Shown: piece after piece, positions 18,008 to 26,526 of the stretch
Numbering within the stretch: the stretch's first letter is position 1
How the letters are laid out: each line of letters begins with the position of its first letter
Origin: an uncultured Prolixibacteraceae bacterium
GTDB lineage: Bacteria; Bacteroidota; Bacteroidia; Bacteroidales; Prolixibacteraceae
NCBI GenBank assembly: GCA_937915865.1
Contig: CALGIG010000096.1
Location: 1 to 64,000 of the forward strand
Length of the DNA: 64,000 bases
Direction of reading: 5' to 3'
The notes under the pieces: model-generated
Told to the model about the DNA's origin: nothing
What the model saw: only the letters and a program-made list of their open reading frames with translations
Database searches by the model: none
Position numbers and translations under genes: made by a program

Positions 18008-20869
18008 ATGAGAAGTAAAAAAAATCAAACATACGCTTTTGTTCTGATTGTTTTGTTTTGCTTGTTTTCAGGAATCACGATGGGCCAGAATGCCGTTAGG
18101 ACCCCGGGTTGGCCGCAAATTACCCGCGAGGCAAAACCATGGAGCCGCTGGTGGTGGATGGGTAGCGGGGTTGATCCGGCAAACCTGAAAGCTGCCATGG
18201 AGGCTTATTCAAAAGCAGGACTTGGTGGGTTGGAAATCACGCCCATTTACAGTGTTCACGGGTACGAAAACCGCGCATTGAAATTCCTTTCCCCGGAATG
18301 GGTGAAAAATCTGGAGTATACTCTTCAGGAAGGCAGGCAACTCGATATGGGCGTGGATTTGGCGATGGCTTCGGGTTGGCCGTTTGGCGGCCTGTGGGTA
18401 ACTCCTGAAGATGCCTGCAAATACATGGCCATTCAATCATACCCGTTGATGAAAGAAGGTGCGCAGCTTCAGGATAAAATTGGGATGAAACAAGACCCGA
18501 TGCTGCGAACCATCGGCAGGAAAAATCTGGATATTTCGGAGGTGAAATATCCAATTAGCGCTAATGCTGACAGTATGCAGAACTGGGCCGTTGAGCAGAT
18601 TCGCTACCCAATGACAATGCCTTTGCAAGCATTGATGGCTTATTCTAACAAAGGTGATATTCTGAACCTGACTGACAAGGTTGGAACTGATGGTAAATTG
18701 GATTGGAAGGCTCCGGCTGGAATGTGGAAATTGTTTGCCGTATTCGAAGGTTGGCATGGCAAAATGGTTGAACGCGCCGGCCCTGGCGGCGAAGGCGATG
18801 TGATTGACCATTTCTCGGATAAAGCCATCGACAATTATTTGTCGCATTTCGACCAGTCGTTTAAAGGTCATGATATTTCGGGCTTGAGAGCTTATTTCAA
18901 CGACTCTTATGAAGTTGATGATGCTCGTGGTGAGGCCAATTATACGCCGTTGTTTTTCGACGAATTCCAGAAGCGTCGCGGCTACGACTTACGTCGTTAT
19001 ATCCCGGCGTTGCTTGGACAAGATAGTGAACAATACAATCAGCGTGTTTTGTGCGATTATCGCGAAACGATTTCTGACCTGATCCTGGAAAAATATACTC
19101 AGCGCTGGCACGATTGGGCAGCTTCGGGAGGAAAAATAATCAGGAACCAAGCACACGGTGCACCAGCCAATATTCTCGATTTGTATGCTGCGGCTGATAT
19201 TCCTGAAACTGAGGGTGAAGACATTGTGAAGGTGAAAACAGCTTCGTCGGCAGCACACGTAATGGGCAAAAAGCTGGCTTCGTCGGAGTCGGCTACCTGG
19301 TTGCGCGATCATTTTGAAGCTTCGCTCGCCAATGTGAAACCGGCAATTGATTTATTCTTTTTGGCCGGAATTAATCATGTTTTCTATCATGGAACTACTT
19401 ATTCGCCGCAAGACGCACCCTGGCCGGGCTGGATGTTTTATGCCGCTATTCATTTTGGCCCAACCAACTCGTTTTGGAACGATTTTGGAGCTTTGAATAC
19501 CTACATTGCTCGCTCGCAATCGTTTCTTCAGTCTGGAAAACCCGATAATGATATTTTGTTGTACTATCCAATTTCAGATGAATATGCAGTTCGCGGCAAA
19601 TCGTTGCTGGTGCATTTCGATGGGGCTTCGAAAGGCTCGACGGTGCGCGAAGCAGCCGAATCGTTGTGGGCAAAAGGCTATGCCTTTGACTATATTTCTG
19701 ATAAACAGATCGCTCAGCTTCAAACCAAATCAGGGAAAATACAAACCGGGGATGTTGAATACCAAACTGTATTGCTTCCTCCAGTGAAGTTAATACCATT
19801 GGAGACGTTCGAGAAAATTATTACTCTGGCTAAAGATGGCGCTACCATTTTAATGGAAGAACTTCCGGAGGATGTACCTGGTTTAAGTAACCTTAAAGAA
19901 CGTCAAACACGGTTTAAGTTGCTGAAAGGCTCTTTAAAACTGGTGGCTCAGGCAGGTAGCACTGTTCAAAAGGCGAAAGTGGGCAAAGGACAAATTATAG
20001 TAGGCAGCCTAACTGAAATTTTAACTGCAGGCAAATTGCGCCACGAAATTATGGCCGATAAAGGTTTGCAATGTATTCGCCGGGTGAATGGAAACAATGC
20101 CATTTATTTTATTGCCAATCGTGGCAAGGACAATGTTGATGGTATGGTTTCGGTTGATACGCCAGTTGGTTCTGCAGTGCTTTACAACCCGATGAACGGT
20201 GTTTTTGGCAAGGCTCAAACCAAATCGTTCGATACATTTGGCGAAGTTTATCTTCAGTTGAAACCAGGTGAAAGCTGTATCGTGGAAATTTATCCAACTC
20301 AGGTAAACGCTGCCGGGTTTGCCTATCAAAACGAGACTGGCGATAAAATTCAGCTGGCTCAGGATTGGGAACTGTCGTTTGTCAGCGGTGGGCCGGAACT
20401 TCCGCCGGCAACAAAAATTACCCAGCTTGGCTCGTGGACAGAATTAGGCGACGAATACAAAGCATTTTCAGGAACAGCAGTTTATAAAACCACCTTTTCC
20501 AAACCAGCGGGTGATGCCAAATATTTCAGGCTTGATTTGGGCAAAGTGGCGCACAGTGCACGTGTAAAGCTGAATGGGAAAGAGATTGCTGTATTGATTT
20601 CAATGCCTTTCTCAATAGATGTTCCTGCTTCGGAATTACAACCAGAAAATACGCTGGAAATTTCGGTGACAAACCTGATGGGCAACCGCATTGCCGATAT
20701 GGAACGCAAGGGTCAGAAATACAAGATTTTCTATAACGTCAACTTTCCGTCGAAAGAACCGCGAAACCGTGGAGCTGATGGCTTATTTACCACATTAGGC
20801 TGGAAGCCGCAGGAATCTGGGTTATTTGGACCGGTGACGTTGACACCGCTTCAACCGGTGAAATTTTGA
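18008..20869 (+). CDS. Secreted GH106-family alpha-L-rhamnosidase
   Basis: The protein has 953 residues and a signal peptide (about 1-26). The N-terminal sequence PWSRWWWMGSGVDPANL, then GLGGLEITPIYSVHG and LAMASGWPFGG, is the GH106 signature, a TIM barrel that removes terminal L-rhamnose with inversion in a calcium-dependent reaction. Further barrel motifs include AYFNDSYEVDDA and GINHVFYHGTTYSPQDAPWPG. The C-terminal part (about 780-950) looks like a galactose-binding beta-sandwich (ARVKLNGKEIAVL). In a pectin PUL it would take rhamnose from rhamnogalacturonan oligosaccharides or side chains. It is co-directional with its neighbours and 37 nt behind the PL22 gene. Confidence 0.9.
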   Translation: MRSKKNQTYAFVLIVLFCLFSGITMGQNAVRTPGWPQITREAKPWSRWWWMGSGVDPANLKAAMEAYSKAGLGGLEITPIYSVHGYENRALKFLSPEWVKNLEYTLQEGRQLDMGVDLAMASGWPFGGLWVTPEDACKYMAIQSYPLMKEGAQLQDKIGMKQDPMLRTIGRKNLDISEVKYPISANADSMQNWAVEQIRYPMTMPLQALMAYSNKGDILNLTDKVGTDGKLDWKAPAGMWKLFAVFEGWHGKMVERAGPGGEGDVIDHFSDKAIDNYLSHFDQSFKGHDISGLRAYFNDSYEVDDARGEANYTPLFFDEFQKRRGYDLRRYIPALLGQDSEQYNQRVLCDYRETISDLILEKYTQRWHDWAASGGKIIRNQAHGAPANILDLYAAADIPETEGEDIVKVKTASSAAHVMGKKLASSESATWLRDHFEASLANVKPAIDLFFLAGINHVFYHGTTYSPQDAPWPGWMFYAAIHFGPTNSFWNDFGALNTYIARSQSFLQSGKPDNDILLYYPISDEYAVRGKSLLVHFDGASKGSTVREAAESLWAKGYAFDYISDKQIAQLQTKSGKIQTGDVEYQTVLLPPVKLIPLETFEKIITLAKDGATILMEELPEDVPGLSNLKERQTRFKLLKGSLKLVAQAGSTVQKAKVGKGQIIVGSLTEILTAGKLRHEIMADKGLQCIRRVNGNNAIYFIANRGKDNVDGMVSVDTPVGSAVLYNPMNGVFGKAQTKSFDTFGEVYLQLKPGESCIVEIYPTQVNAAGFAYQNETGDKIQLAQDWELSFVSGGPELPPATKITQLGSWTELGDEYKAFSGTAVYKTTFSKPAGDAKYFRLDLGKVAHSARVKLNGKEIAVLISMPFSIDVPASELQPENTLEISVTNLMGNRIADMERKGQKYKIFYNVNFPSKEPRNRGADGLFTTLGWKPQESGLFGPVTLTPLQPVKF

Positions 20870-20982
20870 TTTGTCTCCATTTCACCTGTGGTTTATTTTA
20901 TTTACATAACAGAAGAAATATGCTGGTGCGGTGTATAACCTCTATGTAAATTATTTAAAAAGAAAAACTAAATCAAATTCCT

Positions 20983-23130
20983 ATGAAACGAAGTGCCTCA
21001 GTATTAAGCATGTTCCTTCTTATCCTCGCATTTACTGGTTGCCAATCAGTCTGCAAACGCACTAAAATTGACCGGTTTGCGGTAATTTCACGTAATAATG
21101 TGGTGGTGGAACAGCCCGACACTCTGGCCAGCCTATCGGTAGGAAACGGTAATTTCGCTTTTACAACCGACATTACAGGCTTGCAAACCTTTTATAAAGA
21201 GTACGAAAACGGAGTAACACTTGGGACCCAGTCGAACTGGGGATGGCATACCTTCCCGAATAAGGAAAACTACAACGTGATGCAAAGTGTTAGTTATTAT
21301 GACTATCGCGGTCGTAAAGTTCCGTATTTAAGCCAGGATGCCAAATCGGGCAAAGACGCTGAAGCTACCAACTATTTTCGCGAAAATCCGCAACGCTTGC
21401 AACTGGGGGTTGTTCGTTTACTCCTGAAAAAAGCTGATGGCTCGGAAGTGAAATTGGCCGATATACAACAGCCAAAACAGCAGCTCAATCTATGGGAAGG
21501 CAGCATCAGCAGCGAGTTCCAGATAGAAGGGCAACCTGTAAAAGTTGAGGTGTTCTGTCATCAGCAAAAGGATATGATTTCAGCAAAAATCAGTTCGCCG
21601 CTCGTTGAAAAAGGGCAGTTGAAAGTGGAATGGATTTTCCCTTATGCGGTTGCTGTGAACACCCACTCGGGCTACGATTTTGCTTCGCCGGATAAGCATG
21701 TTTCGAAGTTGCAGAAAGTAGGAGAGAACAGCGCTAAAATTTTACGGACTTTGGACAACGATCATTACCAGGTAAGCATGGAATGGGTAGGTAATGCTGA
21801 ACTTCAGGAAACCGAAAAGCACCATTTCGTACTTTCGGCAAAGGCTGGCAATTCGCTCGAATTTAGTTGCCTGTTTACTTCTGAAATGAATGATGAAAAG
21901 CTGCCAACCTTTGCTGAAACTGAAAAAGAGAATAGGAATAGCTGGAAAACCTTTTGGGAAACAAGCGGGATAGTTGACTTTTCGGCATGTACCGACCCGC
22001 GTGCCAAAGAAGTGGAGCGGCGCTTTGTTTTGTCGCAATACCTCACGAAGATTCAGAATTCAGGAGATTACCCTCCACAGGAAACTGGGTTGGTTTATAA
22101 CAGCTGGTATGGCAAGCCGCACCTCGAAATGCACTGGTGGCACTCGGCCCACTTTGCCAATTGGGGGCATCCTGAAATTGTTGACAGACAGTTGGAATGG
22201 TATCACCGTGTTTTCCCGAAAGCTTTAGAAACAGCAAAGATGCAGGGCTTTAAAGGTGTTCGCTGGCAGAAAATGGTAAGTCTCGATGGAGACAACAGTC
22301 CTTCAGGCATAGGGAATTACCTGATATGGCAACAACCGCATTGTATTTACATGGCCGAACAGTTGTACCGTAGCCATCCGTCGCCAGAAATACTGAATAA
22401 ATACAAAGATTTGGTTTTTGCTACTGCCGATTTTATGGCCGATTTTGCAGTGGCCGATTCAACCGGGAAAGTGTATAATCTGCTGCCCCCACTCATTCCG
22501 GCGCAGGAACACTGGAACCGCAATACCACCACAAACCCGCCATTTGAACTGGCATACTGGCATTGGGGATTGACGATTGCGCAGCAGTGGCGCAATCGAT
22601 TGAACATGCAACCCGAACCACTTTGGGAAGATGTGCGCAACAAAATAGCCGCACCGGTTCAGGAGAATGGTTTGTATCTGGGCATTGCCAACGCTCCTGA
22701 TTCATATACTAACCCTCGGAATATTACCGATCACCCGATGGTTACCGGAACAATTGGAATGCTTCCGTTGTGGGACAAGGTTGACCCCGAAGTAATGCGA
22801 AACACACTAAAAAAAGTGATGGACATTTGGAATTGGTCAACAACATGGGGCTGGGATTACCCGATGGTAGCCTTATGTGCTACCCGACTGAACGAGCCTG
22901 AAATTGCGCTGGAAGCTTTACTGAAAGACGTTCAGAAAAACATTTACCTGAAGAATGGGCACAATTACCAGAACACCCGACTTCGTATTTATCTACCGGG
23001 GAACGGCGGAATTTTGAAAGCTGTTTCGCTGATGTGTGCCGGTTGGGAAGGTTGCGCCGTTGAAAATCCGGGTTTCCCGAAAGACGGTAAATGGAACGTG
23101 AAATGGGAAGGGCTGGTGAAGGATTTTTGA
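20983..23130 (+). CDS. Six-hairpin glycosidase-like lipoprotein
   Basis: The 715-residue protein has a lipobox Cys at residue 20 (AFTGC), so it is membrane anchored. An N-terminal beta-sandwich (about 40-320) leads to an (alpha/alpha)6 barrel with conspicuous aromatic motifs: YGKPHLEMHWWHSAHFANWG, GVRWQKMVSLDGDNSP, LAYWHWGL and DITDHPMV-like ITDHPMVTG. The architecture resembles GH65/GH95-type inverting enzymes, in which an acidic residue near such a motif is the catalyst (Glu in HLEMHWW is a candidate). I cannot assign a numbered family or substrate. Its position between GH106 and GH2 implies a step in the same pectin pathway. Composite palindromic repeats follow the stop codon. Confidence 0.7.
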   Translation: MKRSASVLSMFLLILAFTGCQSVCKRTKIDRFAVISRNNVVVEQPDTLASLSVGNGNFAFTTDITGLQTFYKEYENGVTLGTQSNWGWHTFPNKENYNVMQSVSYYDYRGRKVPYLSQDAKSGKDAEATNYFRENPQRLQLGVVRLLLKKADGSEVKLADIQQPKQQLNLWEGSISSEFQIEGQPVKVEVFCHQQKDMISAKISSPLVEKGQLKVEWIFPYAVAVNTHSGYDFASPDKHVSKLQKVGENSAKILRTLDNDHYQVSMEWVGNAELQETEKHHFVLSAKAGNSLEFSCLFTSEMNDEKLPTFAETEKENRNSWKTFWETSGIVDFSACTDPRAKEVERRFVLSQYLTKIQNSGDYPPQETGLVYNSWYGKPHLEMHWWHSAHFANWGHPEIVDRQLEWYHRVFPKALETAKMQGFKGVRWQKMVSLDGDNSPSGIGNYLIWQQPHCIYMAEQLYRSHPSPEILNKYKDLVFATADFMADFAVADSTGKVYNLLPPLIPAQEHWNRNTTTNPPFELAYWHWGLTIAQQWRNRLNMQPEPLWEDVRNKIAAPVQENGLYLGIANAPDSYTNPRNITDHPMVTGTIGMLPLWDKVDPEVMRNTLKKVMDIWNWSTTWGWDYPMVALCATRLNEPEIALEALLKDVQKNIYLKNGHNYQNTRLRIYLPGNGGILKAVSLMCAGWEGCAVENPGFPKDGKWNVKWEGLVKDF

Positions 23131-23131
23131 G

Positions 23132-23177
23132 AAAAGCCCCTATCCAACCTCTCCCCGAAGGGGAGAGGCTTAGGGTA
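23132..23177. repeat. Palindromic repeat alpha, copy 1
   Basis: The core is CCTCTCCCC-GAA-GGGGAGAGG, flanked by AAAAGCCCC and CTTAGGGTA. A second copy with few differences is at 26282-26326; both directly follow the stop codon of a PUL gene. No T-run follows, so it is a REP-like element rather than a standard terminator. Confidence 0.75.
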
Positions 23178-23256
23178 GTAAAGTATGAAGTTGTCTTTAT
23201 TTTGAAGACAAATTATCCTTTTCCCTTAGGCAATGGATGGGAAACAGGAATAGAAT

Positions 23257-23308
23257 AAGGCGCATCATCCAATCATGTTTGAAATGCAAATCCTGTATGC
23301 GCCGCATG
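23257..23308. repeat. Palindromic repeat beta, copy 1
   Basis: GGCGCAT and ATGCGCC arms lie about 33 nt apart and enclose ATCATGTTTGAAAT. The same element is at 26455-26506, again a few tens of bases before the next start codon. Both copies end in GCCGCATG. Confidence 0.7.
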
Positions 23309-23343
23309 TAAAAATCATATTCAAAAAGGCTAGATAAAACACA

Positions 23344-26283
23344 ATGATTAACTCGAAAAAAGATATACCATCGCGACCAATAAAGTCCCCCTTCGGGGGA
23401 TTTAGGGGGCTGTTATTTTTTCTTTTCCTTTCTTTTGCTGCTTCTGCGCAAAAACAGATTTTGTACCTATCCGGAACCGATAATACCCACACTAAAACAT
23501 GGGAATTTTTCTGTACATCGGGGCGAAACAGCGGTGTTTGGTCGACGATTGAAGTGCCGTCGCACTGGGAGCAGCAGGGATTTGGCGAATACGACTATGG
23601 TCGCGATTACCGGACTTATGGCAAAAAGTTCAAGTTTGCCGACGAAAAAGGAATGTATAAATATGCGTTTCAGGTGCCGACAAACTGGAAAGACCGTCGC
23701 ATTTTCATCGTGTTTGAAGGCTCGATGACCGATACTGAAGTGAAAATAAACGGGCAAATGGTGGGGCCGATTCATCAGGGAGCATTTTATCAATTTAGAT
23801 ATGATATTACCGACAAACTGAAATTCGGACAGCCCAATTTACTCGAAGCTACCGTCAGCAAAATGTCGGCTGATGCTTCGGTGAACCGTGCCGAGCGTTT
23901 TGCTGATTACTGGGTGTTTGGCGGAATTTTCCGCCCTGTTTACCTCGAAGCCTTTCCACCGGAATTCATTTCACATGTTGCCGTTGATGCCAAAGCCGAC
24001 GGTTCGTTAGCGATGGACGTTTTTCCAAAAAATCTGAAGGATGCCCGCAACGTTTCAGCCGAAATTATTGATTCAAAAAATAAGGTAGTTGCTACATGTA
24101 ATGCAAATGCAACAGCCAAAGACTCGCTGGTAACTTTAAATTGTAAAGTTTTCAATCCTGAGTTGTGGACAGCCGAAACGCCCAACCGTTACACCGTTCG
24201 GGTGTCGCTAAAAAACGGTAAGGCTGAATTGTATTCAACTTCAGAAAAATTTGGCTTCCGTACCATCGAAATCCGGCAGGGCGACGGTATTTACCTGAAT
24301 GGGGTAAAAATCAAGATGAAAGGGATTAACCGCCACGCGTTTTGGCCCGAAACAGGTCGATGCCTGAACGATCAGATTAACCTCGACGATGTGAAACTGG
24401 TCAAATCAATGAACATGAACGCCGTGCGTTGTTCGCATTATCCGCCCGATCAATGTTTTCTGAATTACTGCGATTCGCTGGGCTTGTATGTACTCGACGA
24501 ACTGGCCGGTTGGCAAAATGCCTACGATACCAATCCAGGTGCAAAACTGGTGAAGGAGATGGTGATTCGCGACTGCAACCATCCGTCAATCATCTTTTGG
24601 GATAACGGCAATGAAGGTGGTACTAACAAGGATTTGGACGACGATTTTGGGTTTTACGATAAGTCCAAACGTCCGGTTATTCATCCTCATCATAGACCTG
24701 GCAACGATTTCAACGGGATAGACTGCAACCATTACGAAAACTATTACAGCTCGAAAAGCATATTTACTGAAGGCAAAATTTACATGCCAACCGAGTTTTT
24801 ACATTCGCAGGACGATGGCGGCGGCGCTGCCGGACTGGAAGATTTCTGGGAGTTGTTCTGGCATACGCCCAATTCGGGTGGCGGCTTCATTTGGGCTTTG
24901 CTCGACGAAGGAATTGTACGCACCGATCTGAGCGGCTTTATTGATGTGAATCGTGTTAATGCTCCGGATGGAGTAGTTGGTCCGCACCGCGAAAAAGAGG
25001 GCAGTTATTATGCTATTCGCGAAATTTATTGTCCGGTGAAAATAAGTATAAAAAAGCTTCCGGAGCAGTTTGACGGCAAAATTGCAGTGGAAAACCGGTA
25101 CCACTTTACCAACCTGAAAGACTGCCGTTTCGAATGGCAATTGGTTAATTTCAGCACGATAACCGACCGTCAGGCTAACCACAACGTACAAAAGAGTGGA
25201 TTCGCTAAAAGTCCGGATGTTCTTCCTCTGGAATTTGGAACATTGAATTTGGAACTTCCAGCCGATTACAAAAAATACGATGCTCTTTATCTGAAAGTCT
25301 TCGATCGTTCGGGCGACGAAATATTCTGTTATTCCTGGAAAATCGGCGGCAACCTCCGACAGGTTTCCCAACTGGTAAAAATGGACATGAGCGAGCAGGA
25401 AAAACAGCAGCTCGAAAAACTGAAAGCGGCAGGAATCGAGGCCGATAACATTCTGCCTATCGAAAAGCAGTCGGGCGATTTGTCGAAAGAAAAAGGCACA
25501 ACAGAGCTCACTGAAAACGATAGTTTATATACTTTGAAAGCCTCAGGAATCGCTGTGTCTTTCGGTAAAAAGGATGGCAAAATTCGAAAAGTTTCCAATG
25601 ATTTGGGGCTACCGATTCCGTTTGGTAACGGACCGGTTTTGGTGAGCGGGAACGCTCGTCTGGAAAGCATTCAGGTTAAAAAGGAAGAGAAAAGTTGTTC
25701 GCTCGAAATAACTTATTCAGGCGATATGAAAAAGGTAATCTGGACGATGTTTAGCAGTGGCTGGCTGGCGATGGATTACGAATATCAGGTTACAGGCGAG
25801 CAGAAATTCTGTGGAGTAAGTTTCGATTTTCCGGAGTCGGACGTGATTGGCGCCAAATGGCTGGGCAAAGGTCCGGCGCACGTGTGGAAAAACCGCATGG
25901 CTGGCGGTGTGCTCGATGTGTACCAACGCATGTACAACAACCGTTTGCCAGCCGACAACAGTTGGGGATTACCACAATTCAAAGGCTATTTTTCGGAAGT
26001 GTCGTGGATGGAATTCAACACGGTTGACGGAAAATTTACGGTGGTGGTACAGGATGACGATCTGTTCGTTCGCCTGTTCAATTTCTACGGAATTTCAGGA
26101 CCAAGAAATTATCCGGAATTGCCGGTTGGCAACATCTCTTTTCTGGATGCCATTCCACCCATCGGAACCAAACTGGCCATGGGAATCAGTAACGATACAT
26201 GGAACCTCGGCCCCATGGGCGAACTCAATAAAATGGACAAACCCGTAAAGCGGACACTGTATTTTTATTTTGGATTACTGTAA
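23344..26283 (+). CDS. Secreted GH2-family beta-galactosidase-like hydrolase
   Basis: The protein has 979 residues. Its signal peptide (about 1-37, FFLFLSFAASAQ) is preceded by residues encoded by a palindromic repeat (SPFGGFRG). The GH2 order follows: jelly-roll sugar-binding domain (about 60-210, SHWEQQGFGEYDYGRDYRTY), immunoglobulin-like domain, TIM barrel from about 320 (GINRHAFWPETGRCLN), and a C-terminal beta-galactosidase small-chain domain (about 720-975). The acid/base is Glu 424 in GNEGG and the nucleophile Glu 484 in PTEF. Likely substrates are beta-linked galactose or uronic acid in pectin side chains; the exact sugar cannot be told. It is preceded by alpha and beta repeats in a 213-nt gap. 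Confidence 0.88.
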   Translation: MINSKKDIPSRPIKSPFGGFRGLLFFLFLSFAASAQKQILYLSGTDNTHTKTWEFFCTSGRNSGVWSTIEVPSHWEQQGFGEYDYGRDYRTYGKKFKFADEKGMYKYAFQVPTNWKDRRIFIVFEGSMTDTEVKINGQMVGPIHQGAFYQFRYDITDKLKFGQPNLLEATVSKMSADASVNRAERFADYWVFGGIFRPVYLEAFPPEFISHVAVDAKADGSLAMDVFPKNLKDARNVSAEIIDSKNKVVATCNANATAKDSLVTLNCKVFNPELWTAETPNRYTVRVSLKNGKAELYSTSEKFGFRTIEIRQGDGIYLNGVKIKMKGINRHAFWPETGRCLNDQINLDDVKLVKSMNMNAVRCSHYPPDQCFLNYCDSLGLYVLDELAGWQNAYDTNPGAKLVKEMVIRDCNHPSIIFWDNGNEGGTNKDLDDDFGFYDKSKRPVIHPHHRPGNDFNGIDCNHYENYYSSKSIFTEGKIYMPTEFLHSQDDGGGAAGLEDFWELFWHTPNSGGGFIWALLDEGIVRTDLSGFIDVNRVNAPDGVVGPHREKEGSYYAIREIYCPVKISIKKLPEQFDGKIAVENRYHFTNLKDCRFEWQLVNFSTITDRQANHNVQKSGFAKSPDVLPLEFGTLNLELPADYKKYDALYLKVFDRSGDEIFCYSWKIGGNLRQVSQLVKMDMSEQEKQQLEKLKAAGIEADNILPIEKQSGDLSKEKGTTELTENDSLYTLKASGIAVSFGKKDGKIRKVSNDLGLPIPFGNGPVLVSGNARLESIQVKKEEKSCSLEITYSGDMKKVIWTMFSSGWLAMDYEYQVTGEQKFCGVSFDFPESDVIGAKWLGKGPAHVWKNRMAGGVLDVYQRMYNNRLPADNSWGLPQFKGYFSEVSWMEFNTVDGKFTVVVQDDDLFVRLFNFYGISGPRNYPELPVGNISFLDAIPPIGTKLAMGISNDTWNLGPMGELNKMDKPVKRTLYFYFGLL
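23367..23410. repeat. Repeat gamma, copy 1, inside the GH2 signal-peptide codons
   Basis: ACCATCGCGACC is followed by CCCCCTTCGGGGG and TTTAGGGGGC. The element lies within the reading frame and encodes residues just before the hydrophobic core of the signal peptide. A related element starts with the same 12 bases at 26564 in the next gene. Confidence 0.7.
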
Positions 26284-26326
26284 AAGCCCCTCTCCAACCT
26301 CTCCCCGAATGGGAGAGGCTTGGGTA
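26282..26326. repeat. Palindromic repeat alpha, copy 2
   Basis: This is nearly identical to 23132-23177: CCTCTCCCCGAA-T-GGGAGAGGCTT between AAAAGCCCC and GGGTA. It begins within the stop codon of the GH2 gene. One base change weakens the hairpin relative to copy 1. Confidence 0.75.
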
Positions 26327-26387
26327 ACATAGGCCAGAAATTTTTAAGTTTTGAATATCATTTTTGAAAGGAATATACCAGCAACCG

Positions 26388-26447
26388 TGACTCCAGAGGA
26401 GTCAAATATTTGTAGCCCCGGGTGAAGTGAAACGGAACCCGGGGCTA
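26388..26447. repeat. Two adjacent palindromes in the GH2-to-hydrolase gap
   Basis: TGACTCC-AGA-GGAGTCA at 26388-26404 is followed by TAGCCCCGGGT at 26413-26423 pairing with ACCCGGGGCTA at 26437-26447. Neither has a downstream T-run. They look like further intergenic palindromic elements inserted between repeats alpha and beta. Confidence 0.65.
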
Positions 26448-26454
26448 AAGAAAC

Positions 26455-26506
26455 AAGGCGCATCTGAAAATGATGTTTGAAATACAATTGCTCTATGCGC
26501 CGCATG
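26455..26506. repeat. Palindromic repeat beta, copy 2
   Basis: GGCGCAT and ATGCGCC arms enclose TGATGTTTGAAATACAA, matching 23257-23308. It ends 20 nt before the start codon of the next gene, so in an mRNA it would fold in the leader. Confidence 0.7.
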
Positions 26507-26526
26507 AGCAAATCTAATTCGAAGAG

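Noticed and set aside
24799..25371. 190-codon minus-strand frame inside the GH2 gene
   Set aside because: It is antisense to a clearly coding region with catalytic motifs and has no recognisable domain.
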